Source of the DNA: Citrobacter youngae ATCC 29220
GTDB taxonomy: Bacteria > Pseudomonadota > Gammaproteobacteria > Enterobacterales > Enterobacteriaceae
DNA: 64,000 nt
Direction of reading: 5' to 3'
Assembly (NCBI RefSeq): GCF_000155975.1
Contig: NZ_GG730300.1
Location: 288,159 to 352,158 of the forward strand
The position numbers and the translations under genes were made by a program. Below the pieces are notes generated by a model. It saw only the letters and a program-made list of their open reading frames with translations, was not told the DNA's origin and did not search any database. Every line of letters begins with the position of its first letter. Within the stretch, counting starts at the first letter, position 1. Shown here in pieces: positions 21,361 to 34,161 of the stretch.

Positions 21361-22112
21361 ACGCGCATAATGCTTACACCCTGGGCTTCGAGCTGTTGCA
21401 GGATCTCAGGGTCCGCATTTTTGCCGGTAATCAGCATATCGATTTGATCGGCGCGGCTGAACAGCATCCCCGCGCGTTCTCCAACCTTACTGCTATCGAC
21501 CAGCACCACCAGTTTGCCCACCACGTTAAGCATCTTTTGCTCTGCCATCGCGGTCAGCATATCGGTTTTATACAGCCCATCTGCGGTCAGCCCTTTGCCG
21601 CTGGTAAACATCCAGTGCCCGGCATACAGGCTATTTTCGCTCCCCTGCGGGCTAAGCGTGATGGATTGGCTTTTGTTGTATTGCCCTCCCATGATGATCA
21701 CGCTCTCATGCTCCTGGTCGATTAAATAGTTCGCCAGCGGCAGATAATTGGTGATGATCTGCACCGGCTTGCCGCACATTTCACGTCCGAGCAGGAAGGC
21801 GGTCGAGCCGCAGTTAATCACCACGCTTTCACCGGCATTCACCAGCTGGGATGCCGCTTTGGCAATGCGAACTTTTTCATCGTGGTTCTGCGCCTGATGC
21901 AGGTTCATTGGCGTCCAGCGTGGGCGCTGCTGAGTAATGGCTTCTGCGCCGTTGCGGACTTTCTTGAGTTTGCCGCTTTCGTCGAGCTTGTTGATGTCCC
22001 GGCGTGCTGTGGCTGGTGAAATCCCCAGACGCTCAATCACGTTCTCAACGGTAACAAAGCCCAACTGCGCCAGCATATCCAGCAATATTTGGTGTCTTTG
22101 TGCTTCAGTCAT
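21357..22112 (-). CDS. ulaR: UlaR, DeoR-family repressor of the L-ascorbate regulon
   Basis: 251 residues. N-terminal DeoR winged helix ([39 protein letters not shown]) and C-terminal sugar-phosphate sensing domain ([38 protein letters not shown]). L-ascorbate-6-phosphate is the known inducer. Encoded just downstream of ulaG on the same strand; its targets are the ulaG and ulaA-F promoters. Confidence 0.96.
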   Translation of the reverse strand: MTEAQRHQILLDMLAQLGFVTVENVIERLGISPATARRDINKLDESGKLKKVRNGAEAITQQRPRWTPMNLHQAQNHDEKVRIAKAASQLVNAGESVVINCGSTAFLLGREMCGKPVQIITNYLPLANYLIDQEHESVIIMGGQYNKSQSITLSPQGSENSLYAGHWMFTSGKGLTADGLYKTDMLTAMAEQKMLNVVGKLVVLVDSSKVGERAGMLFSRADQIDMLITGKNADPEILQQLEAQGVSIMRV

Positions 22113-22218
22113 GAGCTATTCCGATACAAATTGATTTGAAAAGATGATATTTGAAATAGCCTGGAAATACTAAAGTAAATGGGAAAAAATGCCGGGATGG
22201 CCCGGCATTTATTGTGGC

Positions 22219-23283
22219 TCACAAGAAGGATTTAAACGGAAGGTCCGGTTCAATCGTGAAGCAGTCATCAAATCCGCGCGGATAGTGATATTCAAAGTTA
22301 TCTTTGTCCAGCGGCCAGGTAAACTTGCCGCCCACCTGCCAGATAAATGGCTTGAAGCCATACTTCAGCCGATCTTTTTTCATCTCCCACAGTACGCGAA
22401 TTTCCTGAGGGTCGGCCTGGAAGTTTGACCAGATGTCATGGTGGAAGGGAATGACGACTTTTGTATTCAATGCTTCCGCCATACGCAGCATGTCGGAGCT
22501 GGTCATCTTGTCGGTAATGCCGCGCGGGTTCTCGCCATAGGATCCGAGCGCGACGTCGATCTGATGCTCGTTGCCGTGCTTTGCATAATAGTTGGAGTAA
22601 TGCGAGTCTCCGCTGTGGTAGAGCGTACCGCCCGGCGTTTTGAACAGATAGTTAACCGCGCGAGCATCCATACCGTCCGGCAGGACGCCCGCTGCTTTCT
22701 GATCGGCGGGGAGAGTGATCAACGCGGTTCGATCAAAAGCGTCAAGCGCATGAATTTCAATATCTTTCACCTTAACGACATCGCCGGGTTTTACCACGAT
22801 GCAGCGCTCTTTCGGCACGCCCCAACCGACCCACAAATCCACACAGGTTTGCGGCCCAATAAACGGCACATCGTCCGCGCAGTTCTGCATGACGGCGGCC
22901 GCGACGTTTACGTCGATGTGATCGTTATGATCGTGCGTAGCCAGCACCGCATCGATCTGGCGAATTGCAAACGGATCAAGCACAAACGGCGTGGTGCGTA
23001 GGTTTGGCTGCAGTTTCTTCACGCCCGCCATGCGTTGCATCTGGTGACCGGTTTTCATCAGCGGATTACCGTGACTTTGCTTACCTGTTCCGCACCAGAA
23101 ATCGACGCAGACGTTAGTCCCGCCTTCCGACTTTAGCCAAATTCCGGTACAGCCAAGCCACCACATAGCAAAGGTGCCAGGTGCGACCTGTTCCTGTTCG
23201 ATCTCTTCATTCAGCCAGCTTCCCCACTCCGGGAATGTGCTCAGAATCCATGATTCGCGCGTGATGCTTTTTACTTTACTCAT
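22219..23283 (-). CDS. ulaG: UlaG, L-ascorbate-6-phosphate lactonase
   Basis: 354 residues from [14 protein letters not shown] at 23283 (an ATG five codons upstream is in frame, but this is the family start). Metallo-beta-lactamase fold with metal motif THDHNDHID (about 116) and later metal ligands [10 protein letters not shown] and VIPFHHDIW. Opens the lactone ring of imported L-ascorbate-6-phosphate to 3-keto-L-gulonate-6-phosphate. Transcribed divergently from ulaABCDEF across a 366-bp operator region. Confidence 0.97.
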   Translation of the reverse strand: MSKVKSITRESWILSTFPEWGSWLNEEIEQEQVAPGTFAMWWLGCTGIWLKSEGGTNVCVDFWCGTGKQSHGNPLMKTGHQMQRMAGVKKLQPNLRTTPFVLDPFAIRQIDAVLATHDHNDHIDVNVAAAVMQNCADDVPFIGPQTCVDLWVGWGVPKERCIVVKPGDVVKVKDIEIHALDAFDRTALITLPADQKAAGVLPDGMDARAVNYLFKTPGGTLYHSGDSHYSNYYAKHGNEHQIDVALGSYGENPRGITDKMTSSDMLRMAEALNTKVVIPFHHDIWSNFQADPQEIRVLWEMKKDRLKYGFKPFIWQVGGKFTWPLDKDNFEYHYPRGFDDCFTIEPDLPFKSFL

Positions 23284-23312
23284 CGCATTTACCTTCATGT
23301 TGGTTCAAGTTG

Positions 23313-23337
23313 AATCAAATTGTGATTTGTTTTGATT
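23313..23337. promoter_or_regulatory. Candidate UlaR operator, ulaG-proximal
   Basis: AATCAAATT-gtgatttg-TTTTGATT; the ends AATCAAA and TTTGATT form an inverted repeat. The same 9-mer, 8-nt spacer and near-identical right arm recur at 23545-23569. Confidence 0.6.
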
Positions 23338-23544
23338 GATACTGACATCATTTTATCAAGAAGGCAATGCGTGGATTTTTCTGTCTCCGTGGTAATGCGT
23401 CTGTAACTCACCGCATAACGGGAAGCTTTGCAGAAAATGTAATTTTGTAGTTCATTGTTTTTATTGTATTTGTTTTTTATCCTGTAAACGAATGGTAAAA
23501 CCTTATCTCTGGTAAGAGAATTATTTGCGTACTGCATCACATTT

Positions 23545-23569
23545 AATCAAATTCAATCTTGTTGTGATT
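23545..23569. promoter_or_regulatory. Candidate UlaR operator, ulaA-proximal
   Basis: AATCAAATT-caatcttg-TTGTGATT; outer arms AATCA/TGATT are inverted. Second copy of the ulaG-proximal motif, 232 bp away start to start. Confidence 0.6.
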
Positions 23570-23577
23570 ACTTTTGA

Positions 23578-25047
<1,470 letters not shown>

Positions 25048-25062
25048 TAAGGAGTTTCGATT

Positions 25063-25368
25063 ATGACCGTACGTATTCTGGCTGTGTGTGGCAATGGGCA
25101 GGGCAGTTCCATGATCATGAAGATGAAGGTGGATCAGTTTTTAACCCAGTCCAATATTGACCATACGGTGAACAGCTGCGCAGTGGGTGAATACAAAAGT
25201 GAACTGAACGGCGCGGATATCATTATCGCTTCTACCCATATCGCCGGCGAAATTACCGTATCCGGCAATAAATATGTCGTTGGCGTACGCAACATGCTGT
25301 CTCCCGCCGATTTTGGTCCAAAACTGCTGGAAGTGATCAAAGCGCATTTCCCGCAGGACGTGAAGTAA
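25063..25368 (+). CDS. ulaB: UlaB, PTS L-ascorbate EIIB
   Basis: 101 residues. The phosphoryl-carrying Cys9 lies in [16 protein letters not shown], a phosphate-binding loop typical of PTS EIIB. Accepts phosphate from UlaC and hands it to ascorbate during transport by UlaA. Fifteen bp after ulaA, with a clear AAGGAG. Confidence 0.97.
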   Translation: MTVRILAVCGNGQGSSMIMKMKVDQFLTQSNIDHTVNSCAVGEYKSELNGADIIIASTHIAGEITVSGNKYVVGVRNMLSPADFGPKLLEVIKAHFPQDVK

Positions 25369-25379
25369 GGAGGCGGCAT

Positions 25380-25847
25380 ATGAAATTACGTGATTCGCTG
25401 GCAGACAATAACTCTATCCTGCTACAGGCCGAGGCCAGCACCTGGCAGGAAGCGGTAAAGCTGGGCGTGGATCTGCTGGTTAAGGCCGACGTGGTTGAAC
25501 CGCGCTACTACCAGGCCATTCTTGATGGGGTCGAACAGTTTGGCCCGTACTTTGTGATTGCGCCAGGGCTGGCGATGCCGCACGGTCGCCCGGAAGAAGG
25601 GGTGAAGAAGACCGGCTTTGCGCTGGTGACGCTGAAAACGCCGCTGGTGTTTAACCACGAAGATAACGACCCGGTGGACATTCTGATCACTATGGCGGCG
25701 GTCGACGCCAACACGCATCAGGAAGTGGGCATCATGCAGATCGTGAATCTGTTTGACGATGAAGCCAATTTCGACCGTTTACGTGCCTGCCGCACCGCGC
25801 AGGAAGTGCTGGATTTAATTGATAACGCCACTGCGGCGGCTGTTTAA
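25380..25847 (+). CDS. ulaC: UlaC, PTS L-ascorbate EIIA
   Basis: 155 residues, EIIA of the mannitol/fructose type. The active-site His is in [12 protein letters not shown] near residue 68. Receives phosphate from HPr. GGAGG precedes the ATG and ulaD starts 12 bp downstream. Confidence 0.97.
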   Translation: MKLRDSLADNNSILLQAEASTWQEAVKLGVDLLVKADVVEPRYYQAILDGVEQFGPYFVIAPGLAMPHGRPEEGVKKTGFALVTLKTPLVFNHEDNDPVDILITMAAVDANTHQEVGIMQIVNLFDDEANFDRLRACRTAQEVLDLIDNATAAAV

Positions 25848-25859
25848 AAGGATACCGAA

Positions 25860-26510
25860 ATGTCATTACCTATGTTGCAGGTTGCGCTGGATAACCAATC
25901 AATGTCTTCTGCGTATGAAACGACGCGTCTAATCGCCGAAGAGGTCGATATTATTGAGGTGGGCACCATTCTTTGCGTTGCCGAGGGTGTGCGCGCCGTA
26001 CGTGACCTGAAGGCGCTCTACCCGCATAAAATTGTGCTGGCGGACGCGAAAATTGCCGACGCGGGGAAAATCCTCTCCCGCATGTGTTTCGAAGCCAACG
26101 CCGATTGGGTCACTGTCATCTGCTGTGCGGATATCAATACCACCAAAGGTGCGCTCGAGGTGGCGAAAGAATTTAACGGCGACGTACAGATTGAACTGAC
26201 CGGTTACTGGACCTGGGAACAGGCACAGGAGTGGCGGGACGCGGGAATCGGGCAGGTTGTATATCATCGCAGTCGTGATGCGCAGGCTGCCGGTGTGGCG
26301 TGGGGAGAGGCGGATATCAGCGCCATCAAACGTCTGTCCGATATGGGCTTTAAAGTCACCGTCACCGGCGGTCTGGCGCTGGAGGATCTGCCGCTGTTCC
26401 AGGGGATCCCGATTCACGTCTTTATCGCCGGTCGCAGTATTCGTGATGCCGCTTCTCCGGTTGAAGCGGCGCGTCAGTTCAAACGTTCCATCGCCCAGCT
26501 GTGGGGTTAA
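25860..26510 (+). CDS. ulaD: UlaD, 3-keto-L-gulonate-6-phosphate decarboxylase
   Basis: 216 residues, orotidine-monophosphate-decarboxylase-fold TIM barrel. The conserved [10 protein letters not shown] motif (about 62-71) provides catalytic Asp and Lys, and [13 protein letters not shown] (about 170) forms the phosphate site. Converts 3-keto-L-gulonate-6-P to L-xylulose-5-P. Standard length. Confidence 0.97.
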   Translation: MSLPMLQVALDNQSMSSAYETTRLIAEEVDIIEVGTILCVAEGVRAVRDLKALYPHKIVLADAKIADAGKILSRMCFEANADWVTVICCADINTTKGALEVAKEFNGDVQIELTGYWTWEQAQEWRDAGIGQVVYHRSRDAQAAGVAWGEADISAIKRLSDMGFKVTVTGGLALEDLPLFQGIPIHVFIAGRSIRDAASPVEAARQFKRSIAQLWG

Positions 26511-26519
26511 GGAGCGGCT

Positions 26520-27374
26520 ATGTTGTCGAAACAGGTCCCGCTCGGTATTTATGAAAAGGCGCTCCCCGGAGGGGAGTGCTGGCTGGAGCGCTTGCGGCTG
26601 GCGAAAGAGTTGGGTTTTGATTTTGTCGAAATGTCGGTTGATGAAACCGACGCCCGACTGGCGCGGCTGGACTGGAGCCGCGAGCAGCGCCTCGCGCTGG
26701 TGGCCGCTATCGCCGAAACGGGGGTACGCGTACCTTCTATGTGCCTGAGCGCTCACCGCCGTTTCCCGCTGGGTAGCGAAGATGATGCGGTGCGCGATCG
26801 GGGGCTGGCAATCATGCGGAAAGCCATTCAGTTTGCGCAGGATATCGGTATTCGTGTGATTCAACTGGCGGGTTACGACGTCTATTACCAGCAGGCCAAT
26901 AACGAAACGCGTCGTCGATTTCGCGATGGGCTAAAAGAGAGCGTTGAGATGGCGAGTCGCGCGCAGGTGACGCTGGCGATGGAAATCATGGATTATCCGC
27001 TGATGAATTCGATCAGTAAGGCGCTGGGTTATGCCCACTATCTCAATAATCCGTGGTTCCAGCTGTATCCCGATATTGGCAATTTGTCAGCGTGGGATAA
27101 CGACGTACAAATGGAGTTACAGGCTGGAATAGGCCATATCGTGGCCGTTCACGTCAAGGACACCAAACCCGGCGTGTTCAAAAATGTGCCGTTTGGTGAA
27201 GGCGTTGTCGATTTCGAACGCTGCTTTGCGACGCTCAAACAGAGTGGGTATTGCGGGCCATACCTGATTGAGATGTGGAGTGAAACAACGGACGATCCGG
27301 CGCGTGAAGTGGCGAAGGCGCGCGATTGGGTGAAAGCGCGGATGGCCAGCGCGGGTCTGGTGGAGGCGGTGTAA
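26520..27374 (+). CDS. ulaE: UlaE, L-xylulose-5-phosphate 3-epimerase
   Basis: 284 residues, xylose-isomerase-like TIM barrel. Metal ligands are expected in [12 protein letters not shown] (about 155), [10 protein letters not shown] (about 183) and HVKDTKPG (about 210). Converts L-xylulose-5-P to L-ribulose-5-P. The stop TAA overlaps the ulaF ATG. Confidence 0.97.
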   Translation: MLSKQVPLGIYEKALPGGECWLERLRLAKELGFDFVEMSVDETDARLARLDWSREQRLALVAAIAETGVRVPSMCLSAHRRFPLGSEDDAVRDRGLAIMRKAIQFAQDIGIRVIQLAGYDVYYQQANNETRRRFRDGLKESVEMASRAQVTLAMEIMDYPLMNSISKALGYAHYLNNPWFQLYPDIGNLSAWDNDVQMELQAGIGHIVAVHVKDTKPGVFKNVPFGEGVVDFERCFATLKQSGYCGPYLIEMWSETTDDPAREVAKARDWVKARMASAGLVEAV

Positions 27375-28060
27375 TGCAAAAACTTAAACAGCAGGTTTTT
27401 GAAGCCAACATGGATCTGCCGCGTTACGGGCTGGTGACGTTTACCTGGGGTAACGTCAGCGCCATTGACCGCGAACGTGGTCTGGTGGTGATTAAGCCCA
27501 GCGGCGTCGACTATCAAACCATGCAGGTTGACGACATGGTGGTGGTAGATCTGGACGGCAACGTGGTGGAAGGTCGCTATCGTCCTTCTTCCGACACGGC
27601 CACCCATCTGGCGCTGTATCGTCGCTACTTATCTCTTGGCGGCGTGGTACATACCCACTCCACCCACGCGACGGCATGGGCGCAGGCGGGGCTGGCAATT
27701 CCTGCGCTCGGCACGACTCATGCGGATTACTTCTTTGGCGATATCCCCTGCACCCGGGCATTAACTGAAGCAGAGGTTCAGGACGAGTATGAGCTGAATA
27801 CCGGCAAGGTGATTATCGAAACGCTGGGGAACGTGGAACCGCTGCATACGCCCGGCGTGGTGGTGTATCAGCATGGCCCGTTTGCCTGGGGTAAGGATGC
27901 TCATGATGCGGTACACAACGCCGTGGTGATGGAAGAAGTCGCGAAGATGGCATGGATTGCGCGTGGCATTAATCCGGCTCTCAGTCACATCGACAGTTAT
28001 CTGATGAATAAACACTTCATGCGTAAGCACGGCCCAAACGCCTATTACGGACAGAAGTAA
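27374..28060 (+). CDS. ulaF: UlaF, L-ribulose-5-phosphate 4-epimerase
   Basis: 228 residues from [15 protein letters not shown], beginning inside the ulaE stop (TAATG). Class II aldolase/epimerase family; zinc ligands in VVHTHSTHA (about 92-99) and a later His (YQHGPFAWG). Produces D-xylulose-5-P for the pentose phosphate pathway, completing ascorbate catabolism. Paralogous to AraD. Confidence 0.97.
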   Translation: MQKLKQQVFEANMDLPRYGLVTFTWGNVSAIDRERGLVVIKPSGVDYQTMQVDDMVVVDLDGNVVEGRYRPSSDTATHLALYRRYLSLGGVVHTHSTHATAWAQAGLAIPALGTTHADYFFGDIPCTRALTEAEVQDEYELNTGKVIIETLGNVEPLHTPGVVVYQHGPFAWGKDAHDAVHNAVVMEEVAKMAWIARGINPALSHIDSYLMNKHFMRKHGPNAYYGQK

Positions 28061-28142
28061 CGACTAAGTCCTGGAGCCAAATCATTCAGGGGATGTTATC
28101 GATCTGGCTTCGGGACTTGTTTGCATAAAAAAAACCAGGAAC

Positions 28143-28226
28143 GGTAGGCTGGATAAGGCGTTTACGCCGCCATCCGGCAATCTGCGCGGAGTCTGCCGGA
28201 TGGCGCTTTGCTTATCCGGCCTACCA
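28143..28226. repeat. BIME: two opposed REP units
   Basis: Two REP arms, ggtaggctggataaggcgtttacgccgccatcc-type and the opposed ccggatggcgctttgcttatccggcctacc-type, forming a long near-palindrome between convergent ulaF and yjfY. Such elements bind IHF, gyrase or Pol I and stabilise mRNA ends. Confidence 0.9.
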
Positions 28227-28239
28227 CTCTTTTGTTTGC

Positions 28240-28264
28240 AAAAAAAGCCCCCAGTGATGGGGGC
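28240..28264 (-). terminator. Terminator of yjfY
   Basis: Stem GCCCCC (28247-28252) with GGGGGC (28259-28264), loop 6 nt, followed on the minus strand by a T7 run (plus-strand A run 28240-28246). Confidence 0.85.
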
Positions 28265-28307
28265 AAGTAAAACGGTGGCAATGTTCTCGTTGGTTATTTG
28301 CGGGTAG

Positions 28308-28583
28308 TTAGCGATAAATATCCGCACTGGCGTGCATATTCCCGTTACTACCGGGTTCCCTGGTGAGGATTACGTGGTACCGGGTCGCGCCTTGCGCATC
28401 GGTCTCTTCATTCAGGGCCTGAATGGCTTCACTTTCAGTGGCGAAGTTATGATTTATGTAAATGACGCCTAAGCTCTGCACATCATCCATATTCCTGGCC
28501 TGATGACCGTCAATTTTGATGGCTGCCGTTGCATTTGCGCTGAGCAAAAGCACAGCCAGAAGGGTCAAAACACGGGCTCGCAT
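28308..28583 (-). CDS. yjfY: YjfY, periplasmic DUF1471 protein
   Basis: 91 residues. Signal peptide about 1-21 (LTLLAVLLLSANATA), then a DUF1471 domain with the typical ending TRYHVILTREPGSNGNMHASADIYR. Family members respond to envelope, acid or chlorine stress. Convergent with ulaF. Third DUF1471 gene in this window. Confidence 0.92.
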   Translation of the reverse strand: MRARVLTLLAVLLLSANATAAIKIDGHQARNMDDVQSLGVIYINHNFATESEAIQALNEETDAQGATRYHVILTREPGSNGNMHASADIYR

Positions 28584-28881
28584 ATGTACCTCCTCGACTG
28601 CGGTCTCTGGTTATCTCTCTCCTGTGATTCATTTGCTTCTGATGTAATTTTAACCGTTCCCGACACTGTCGATAGCGACCATTTCTGATGCAGTTGTTCA
28701 AAAAATTACCGCATGACCATCTTTTCTTTTATTAACAGTCCTCTGGTGTATACCGCTGCGGTGAAAAATACCTGTTTCTCGCGCATAAGCTCTTACCAAA
28801 TCGTCAATTTAATCGGATGAATACGCCGTCTATAGTGGGCTGGATAAGTAATATAACTTTATGATAATAAGGCAAAAACTT

Positions 28882-29646
28882 ATGGATACTTCATTCATGG
28901 ATTTCAGCTACTTCGTGATTATGTTTATGGTCGCGCTGGTGGCTGGCTTTATTAACGTGGTGTCGGGCGGCGGCGGTTTTCTCTCTATTGGCGCACTATT
29001 AATTTCTGGTTTACCCCCGGCTAATGCGCTGGCAACCAATAAAATTCAGGCATTGGGCAGTTCGCTGACCTCCGGGATTTACTTTCTACGCCGGGGGCAT
29101 ATCAACGTACAGGAACACAAGTATGTGTTCCTGTCTGCTTTTATCGGCTCAGCGTTAGGCACGACGCTCATTCAGTTCATTGAACCGCAGGTGTTGAAAA
29201 AACTGCTTCCGGTACTGATTATCGCCGTCGCCATCTACTTTATTTCTGCTCCCAATCTCAGCGAACCGAAAAGAAAGCAGCAGATTTCGCTGTTTCTCTT
29301 TTCACTGATCTGCGGCGGCTGCATTGGCTTTTATGATGGGTTTCTTGGCGCTGGCGCCGGCTCCTTTTATACGCTCTGCTACATCCTGTTGTGGGGATAC
29401 AGCATCGATAAGGCTCAAATTCATTCAAACTTTATTAATCTGGCATCGAATATCGCGTCGATTTTATTCTTTATTTTCGGCGGCAAGATGATTTGGTCAC
29501 TGGGACTGGTGATGTTTGCCGGGCAGTCACTCGGCGCGCGTCTCGGCGCGACGGTGGTGCTGACGCGCGGCAAGAAAGTTATCCGGCCCATGATTGTCAT
29601 TGTCTCCATTTGCATCAGCGTCAAAATGTTGCTGGATATGTATTAA
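28882..29646 (+). CDS. TSUP (TauE/SafE) family permease
   Basis: 254 residues from MDTSFMDFSYFVIM at 28882, with taagg upstream; an ATG at 28861 is in frame. About eight membrane helices in two repeats. The first carries GFINVVSGGGGFLSIGALL and LATNKIQALGSSL; the second GGCIGFYDGFLGAGAGSF and IHSNFINLASNIASI. These are the DUF81/TSUP signatures, as in YfcA. Such proteins export sulfite, sulfoacetate or other organosulfur anions; the substrate here is unknown. As remembered, E. coli K-12 lacks it at this site. Confidence 0.88.
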   Translation: MDTSFMDFSYFVIMFMVALVAGFINVVSGGGGFLSIGALLISGLPPANALATNKIQALGSSLTSGIYFLRRGHINVQEHKYVFLSAFIGSALGTTLIQFIEPQVLKKLLPVLIIAVAIYFISAPNLSEPKRKQQISLFLFSLICGGCIGFYDGFLGAGAGSFYTLCYILLWGYSIDKAQIHSNFINLASNIASILFFIFGGKMIWSLGLVMFAGQSLGARLGATVVLTRGKKVIRPMIVIVSICISVKMLLDMY

Positions 29647-29745
29647 TGGCGACATGATAAATAATCGTACAATCACCTTGAGTTTAGCGGCGGACGCCAG
29701 TATTATGACGCGTCAATTTTTCAGCCGACCTTTAACACGTTCCTT

Positions 29746-29780
29746 GCCTCCCCGGGCCTCGGCTGACCCAGACAGGAGGC
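29746..29780 (+). promoter_or_regulatory. rpsF leader hairpin, candidate S6:S18 autoregulatory site
   Basis: GCCTCC (29746-29751) pairs with GGAGGC (29775-29780), enclosing an inner GGG/CCC helix, 25 bp before the rpsF start. In E. coli the S6:S18 complex binds a leader hairpin of this mRNA to repress translation. Structural match only; the protein-binding loop was not verified. Confidence 0.5.
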
Positions 29781-29787
29781 TGAATAA

Positions 29788-30201
<414 letters not shown>

Positions 30202-30207
30202 TTTCTG

Positions 30208-30754
<547 letters not shown>

Positions 30755-30783
30755 TCGGTCACGGTCCATTAATACGACTTTGA

Positions 30784-31245
<462 letters not shown>

Positions 31246-31267
31246 GTTTTTATTCTGATAACCGCGT

Positions 31268-31298
31268 AAAAGCGCCGGCCCTGTGCCGGCGTTTTGCT
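31268..31298 (+). terminator. Intrinsic terminator after rplI
   Basis: Stem CGCCGGC (31273-31279) with GCCGGCG (31285-31291), loop 5 nt, extended by flanking AAAA/TTTT; ends the ribosomal operon. Confidence 0.9.
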
Positions 31299-31386
31299 TT
31301 TCTGTTCCCCGCTTTTCTCTCTGGCTATTCTTTGTCCTTTTCGGGATAATCACAAAAATAAAACATTATTTCAAAGTGGTGATGGA

Positions 31387-32310
31387 ATGGAACCAACGCA
31401 CCAACCTCTGTTTGCGCGTAAAAATGTAGTCTATCTGAGCGCGGCGTTCTGCTGCCTGCTGTGGGGGAGCGCCTATCCGGCGATCAAAAGCGGCTATGAG
31501 ATCTTCCAGATTGCCACGGATGACATTCCGTCGAAAATTGTCTTTGCCGGGTATCGTTTCCTGTTTGCCGGATTATTGCTGCTACTGCTGGCGGTGGCGC
31601 AGCGTAAACCGATTGGCAGGCTAAGCCCGCGCCAGTTTGGCCAACTCACGCTGTTGGGGCTGACGCAAACGTCGCTGCAATACATCTTCTTTTATATTGG
31701 CCTGGCGTTCACGACGGGGGTGAAGGGGTCCATCATGAACGCGACCGGCACGTTCTTCAGTGTGCTGCTGGCCCATTTTATCTATCAGAACGATAAACTC
31801 AGCTACAACAAGGCGCTGGGCTGTATCCTGGGCTTTCTCGGCGTGATGGTGGTGAACTTTAATAGCGGACTGGATTTTAGCTTCAGCCTGTTAGGGGACG
31901 GCTCGGTAGTGATGGCGGCCTTTATTCTCTCCGCCGCTACGTTATACGGCAAACGCATTTCTCAGACGGTAGATCCAACGGTCATGACAGGTTACCAACT
32001 GGGGATGGGAGGTCTGGTGTTAGTTATTGGCGGTTATGCTTTTGGTGGAACGCTGACCGTACACGGCGCGTCTTCGGTGGCGATTCTGGGCTACCTGACG
32101 CTACTCTCTTCAGTGGCCTTCGCCTTGTGGAGCATTTTACTCAAGCACAACCGCGTGGGGATGATTGCGCCGTTTAACTTCCTGATCCCTGTGTCGGGGG
32201 CGGTGCTGTCGGCGATTTTCCTCGGCGAAAATATTCTCGAATGGAAATATGCGGTAGCGCTGGTGCTGGTCTGTTCGGGGATCTGGTGGGTGAACAAGGT
32301 GAAGCGTTGA
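31387..32310 (+). CDS. DMT-superfamily (EamA) transporter
   Basis: 307 residues from MEPTHQPLFARKNVV at 31387; the longer frame back to 31294 would run over the rplI terminator region. Ten hydrophobic helices in two EamA repeats (about 16-145 and 160-300), with LLWGSAYPAIKSGYE at the start of repeat one and KWEYAVALVLV-type residues near the end. Likely an inner-membrane metabolite exporter of unknown substrate. Not present here in E. coli K-12 as far as I recall. A perfect 11-bp hairpin overlaps its stop. Confidence 0.85.
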   Translation: MEPTHQPLFARKNVVYLSAAFCCLLWGSAYPAIKSGYEIFQIATDDIPSKIVFAGYRFLFAGLLLLLLAVAQRKPIGRLSPRQFGQLTLLGLTQTSLQYIFFYIGLAFTTGVKGSIMNATGTFFSVLLAHFIYQNDKLSYNKALGCILGFLGVMVVNFNSGLDFSFSLLGDGSVVMAAFILSAATLYGKRISQTVDPTVMTGYQLGMGGLVLVIGGYAFGGTLTVHGASSVAILGYLTLLSSVAFALWSILLKHNRVGMIAPFNFLIPVSGAVLSAIFLGENILEWKYAVALVLVCSGIWWVNKVKR

Positions 32311-32321
32311 CGCTTCACCTT
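32296..32321. other. Perfect 11-bp hairpin over the DMT transporter stop
   Basis: AAGGTGAAGCG (32296-32306), loop TTGA, CGCTTCACCTT (32311-32321). The TGA stop (32308-32310) lies in the loop. No T-run follows, so it may protect the mRNA end rather than terminate by itself. A single REP-like sequence follows at 32324-32353. Confidence 0.6.
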
Positions 32322-32323
32322 GA

Positions 32324-32353
32324 TGCCTGATGGCGCTATCGCTTATCAGCCTA
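32324..32353. repeat. Single REP-like element
   Basis: gcctgatggcgctatcgctt and atcagcctac form the REP palindrome between the convergent DMT transporter and ytfB genes. Confidence 0.65.
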
Positions 32354-32362
32354 CAATCGCGG

Positions 32363-33013
32363 TTAACGGGCGCGAATAAAACTGCCGTTAGGCTGGCGGG
32401 TAAACAGTACCTGCTGGCCGTTACCGGTATCGATAGTTAACCCCGTTACCACGCCGTTGGCATTTTGCCGAATCTGTATCATCTGACCGTCTTTCAGGTT
32501 GCTCAGCGGTTTTCCGGCGCCTTCTACCTGCGCCATCGCGTATACGTCGGTTGGCGGGAGATTGTGGTCACGGAATACCTGGGCCAGCGTTTTGCCCGAG
32601 TCTACGCGGTAGGAACGCCATTGCTGCTCAATTCCGCTATCCTGTTGGAAAGGCTGCGACTGCGGCTGAGATTGCTGGGCCTGCGGCTGGGCGTCTGGTT
32701 CTCCTTCCTGGATCGGTTCCGGTGCAACCGGAGCGACCTGGCCTGGGTCGTTTTGCGGCGGGACAAGCTGTGCCTGCAACTGAGCCTCTGTCGGCGGCTG
32801 CGATTGTGACTGTAAATCCAGCTGGGCAGTACGCGTCACCACAGGGGCATCGCTGGTGTCACTGGAAGGGAGCAGGAAACCTATCACCAGCACGATAGCA
32901 GCAATAATAATGCCGCGGCGGTGCATCGGCGGTAGCGGATCCATAATGCGAAAATTGTCCGGTGCATGCCAGATTTTCGCCAGGGTTGGTTTTAATTCAA
33001 AGCGCCCGGGCAT
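32363..33013 (-). CDS. ytfB: YtfB, OapA-type cell-division protein
   Basis: 216 residues. Cytoplasmic N-terminus (1-33), one membrane helix (about 34-49, GIIIAAIVLVIGFLL), a Pro/Gln-rich periplasmic linker (about 60-130) and a C-terminal OapA/LysM-like domain (about 131-216). In E. coli it localises to the septum and binds glycans through the C-terminal domain. Transcribed divergently from fklB. Confidence 0.93.
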   Translation of the reverse strand: MPGRFELKPTLAKIWHAPDNFRIMDPLPPMHRRGIIIAAIVLVIGFLLPSSDTSDAPVVTRTAQLDLQSQSQPPTEAQLQAQLVPPQNDPGQVAPVAPEPIQEGEPDAQPQAQQSQPQSQPFQQDSGIEQQWRSYRVDSGKTLAQVFRDHNLPPTDVYAMAQVEGAGKPLSNLKDGQMIQIRQNANGVVTGLTIDTGNGQQVLFTRQPNGSFIRAR

Positions 33014-33232
33014 GGCTTTCCTCCTGCTCCGCGTCTCGTTCCTCGATCATAGAGTATAGATGGCTAACGCTATGATGTTCGTCATATTACCCGCTTTCGT
33101 GACGTCAACGCGGGATATTCCTATTGTTTATGTTTCCTCGCGATTTGTCATCAGTTGCCGAGACAAAGTTTTACCGGATGCGGCATGGCTGATATGCTGC
33201 CCGCTACTTTACATCCGATGAAAGGAAATATG

Positions 33233-33853
33233 ATGGCTACCCCGACTTTTGACACTATCGAAGCGCAAGCAAGCTACGGCATTGGTTTGCAGGTAGGACA
33301 GCAGCTGAGCGAATCCGGTCTGGAAGGGCTGTTGCCTGAAGCGCTGGTGGCGGGTATCGCTGACGCGCTGGAAGGCAAGCACCCGGCAGTGCCTGTTGAT
33401 GTGGTGCATCGCGCACTGCGTGAAATCCACGAGCGTGCTGATGCAGTACGTCGCGAGCGTTTCCAGGCTATGGCCGCTGATGGCGTTAAATATCTGGAAG
33501 AAAACCGTGAGAAAGAGGGTGTGAACAGCACTGAATCCGGTTTGCAGTTCCGTGTTCTGACCCAGGGTGAAGGCGCTATTCCGGCGCGTACCGACCGCGT
33601 TCGCGTGCACTACACCGGTAAACTGATCGACGGCACCGTGTTTGACAGCTCTGTCGCACGCGGCGAACCGGCTGAATTCCCGGTTAACGGCGTCATCCCG
33701 GGCTGGATTGAAGCGCTGACTCTGATGCCGGTAGGTTCCAAATGGGAACTGACTATTCCTCAGGAACTGGCTTACGGCGAGCGTGGCGCTGGCGCGTCTA
33801 TTCCTCCGTTCAGCACGCTGGTGTTCGACGTTGAGCTGCTTGAGATCGTGTAA
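33233..33853 (+). CDS. fklB: FklB, FKBP-type peptidyl-prolyl isomerase (FKBP22)
   Basis: 206 residues from [15 protein letters not shown] at 33233, behind aaaggaa. N-terminal helical dimerisation domain (1-100) and C-terminal FKBP domain (about 115-206) with [18 protein letters not shown] and [10 protein letters not shown] cytosolic proline isomerase and chaperone. A hairpin, GTTCCCTCC/GGGGGGAAC at 33866-33889, follows without a T-run. Confidence 0.96.
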   Translation: MATPTFDTIEAQASYGIGLQVGQQLSESGLEGLLPEALVAGIADALEGKHPAVPVDVVHRALREIHERADAVRRERFQAMAADGVKYLEENREKEGVNSTESGLQFRVLTQGEGAIPARTDRVRVHYTGKLIDGTVFDSSVARGEPAEFPVNGVIPGWIEALTLMPVGSKWELTIPQELAYGERGAGASIPPFSTLVFDVELLEIV

Positions 33854-34161
33854 GCAGTGACTTCTGTTCCCTCCGCGGCTGGGGGGAACAATAAAATAGC
33901 GTGAAAAGCTATAGTTACGCCTTTGTCGATATTTTATCTTGCAAATACCTCGTCAGCGTGTATTTTTGTGAGCTGATTCGCGCTATCAGAGTGATATGAC
34001 ACTCACTTTAAACATTAAATTAACATTATATCTAAATCTTAGTATTCATCCCGCCAATTCTTACCTAATATCGATGAGTCCTGCTAACAGGATCGTCGTA
34101 TCATAGACACACTAAAGGCCGTAGAGCCTGAACAACACAGACAGGTACAGGAAGAAAAAAC
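33854..34161 (+). promoter_or_regulatory. fklB-cycA intergenic region with cycA leader
   Basis: 308 bp without a gene. It starts with the fklB hairpin (33866-33889), continues as AT-rich DNA that should hold the cycA promoter, and ends with an A/C-rich stretch, gaacaacacagacaggtaca, about 16 bp before the cycA start. That stretch suits pairing with the G/U-rich loop of GcvB, a known repressor sRNA of cycA in E. coli; the base pairing here is my inference. Confidence 0.5.

Noticed and set aside
28503-28688. 61-codon plus-strand frame upstream of the TSUP gene
   Set aside because: Antisense to the yjfY start, no ribosome site, no family.
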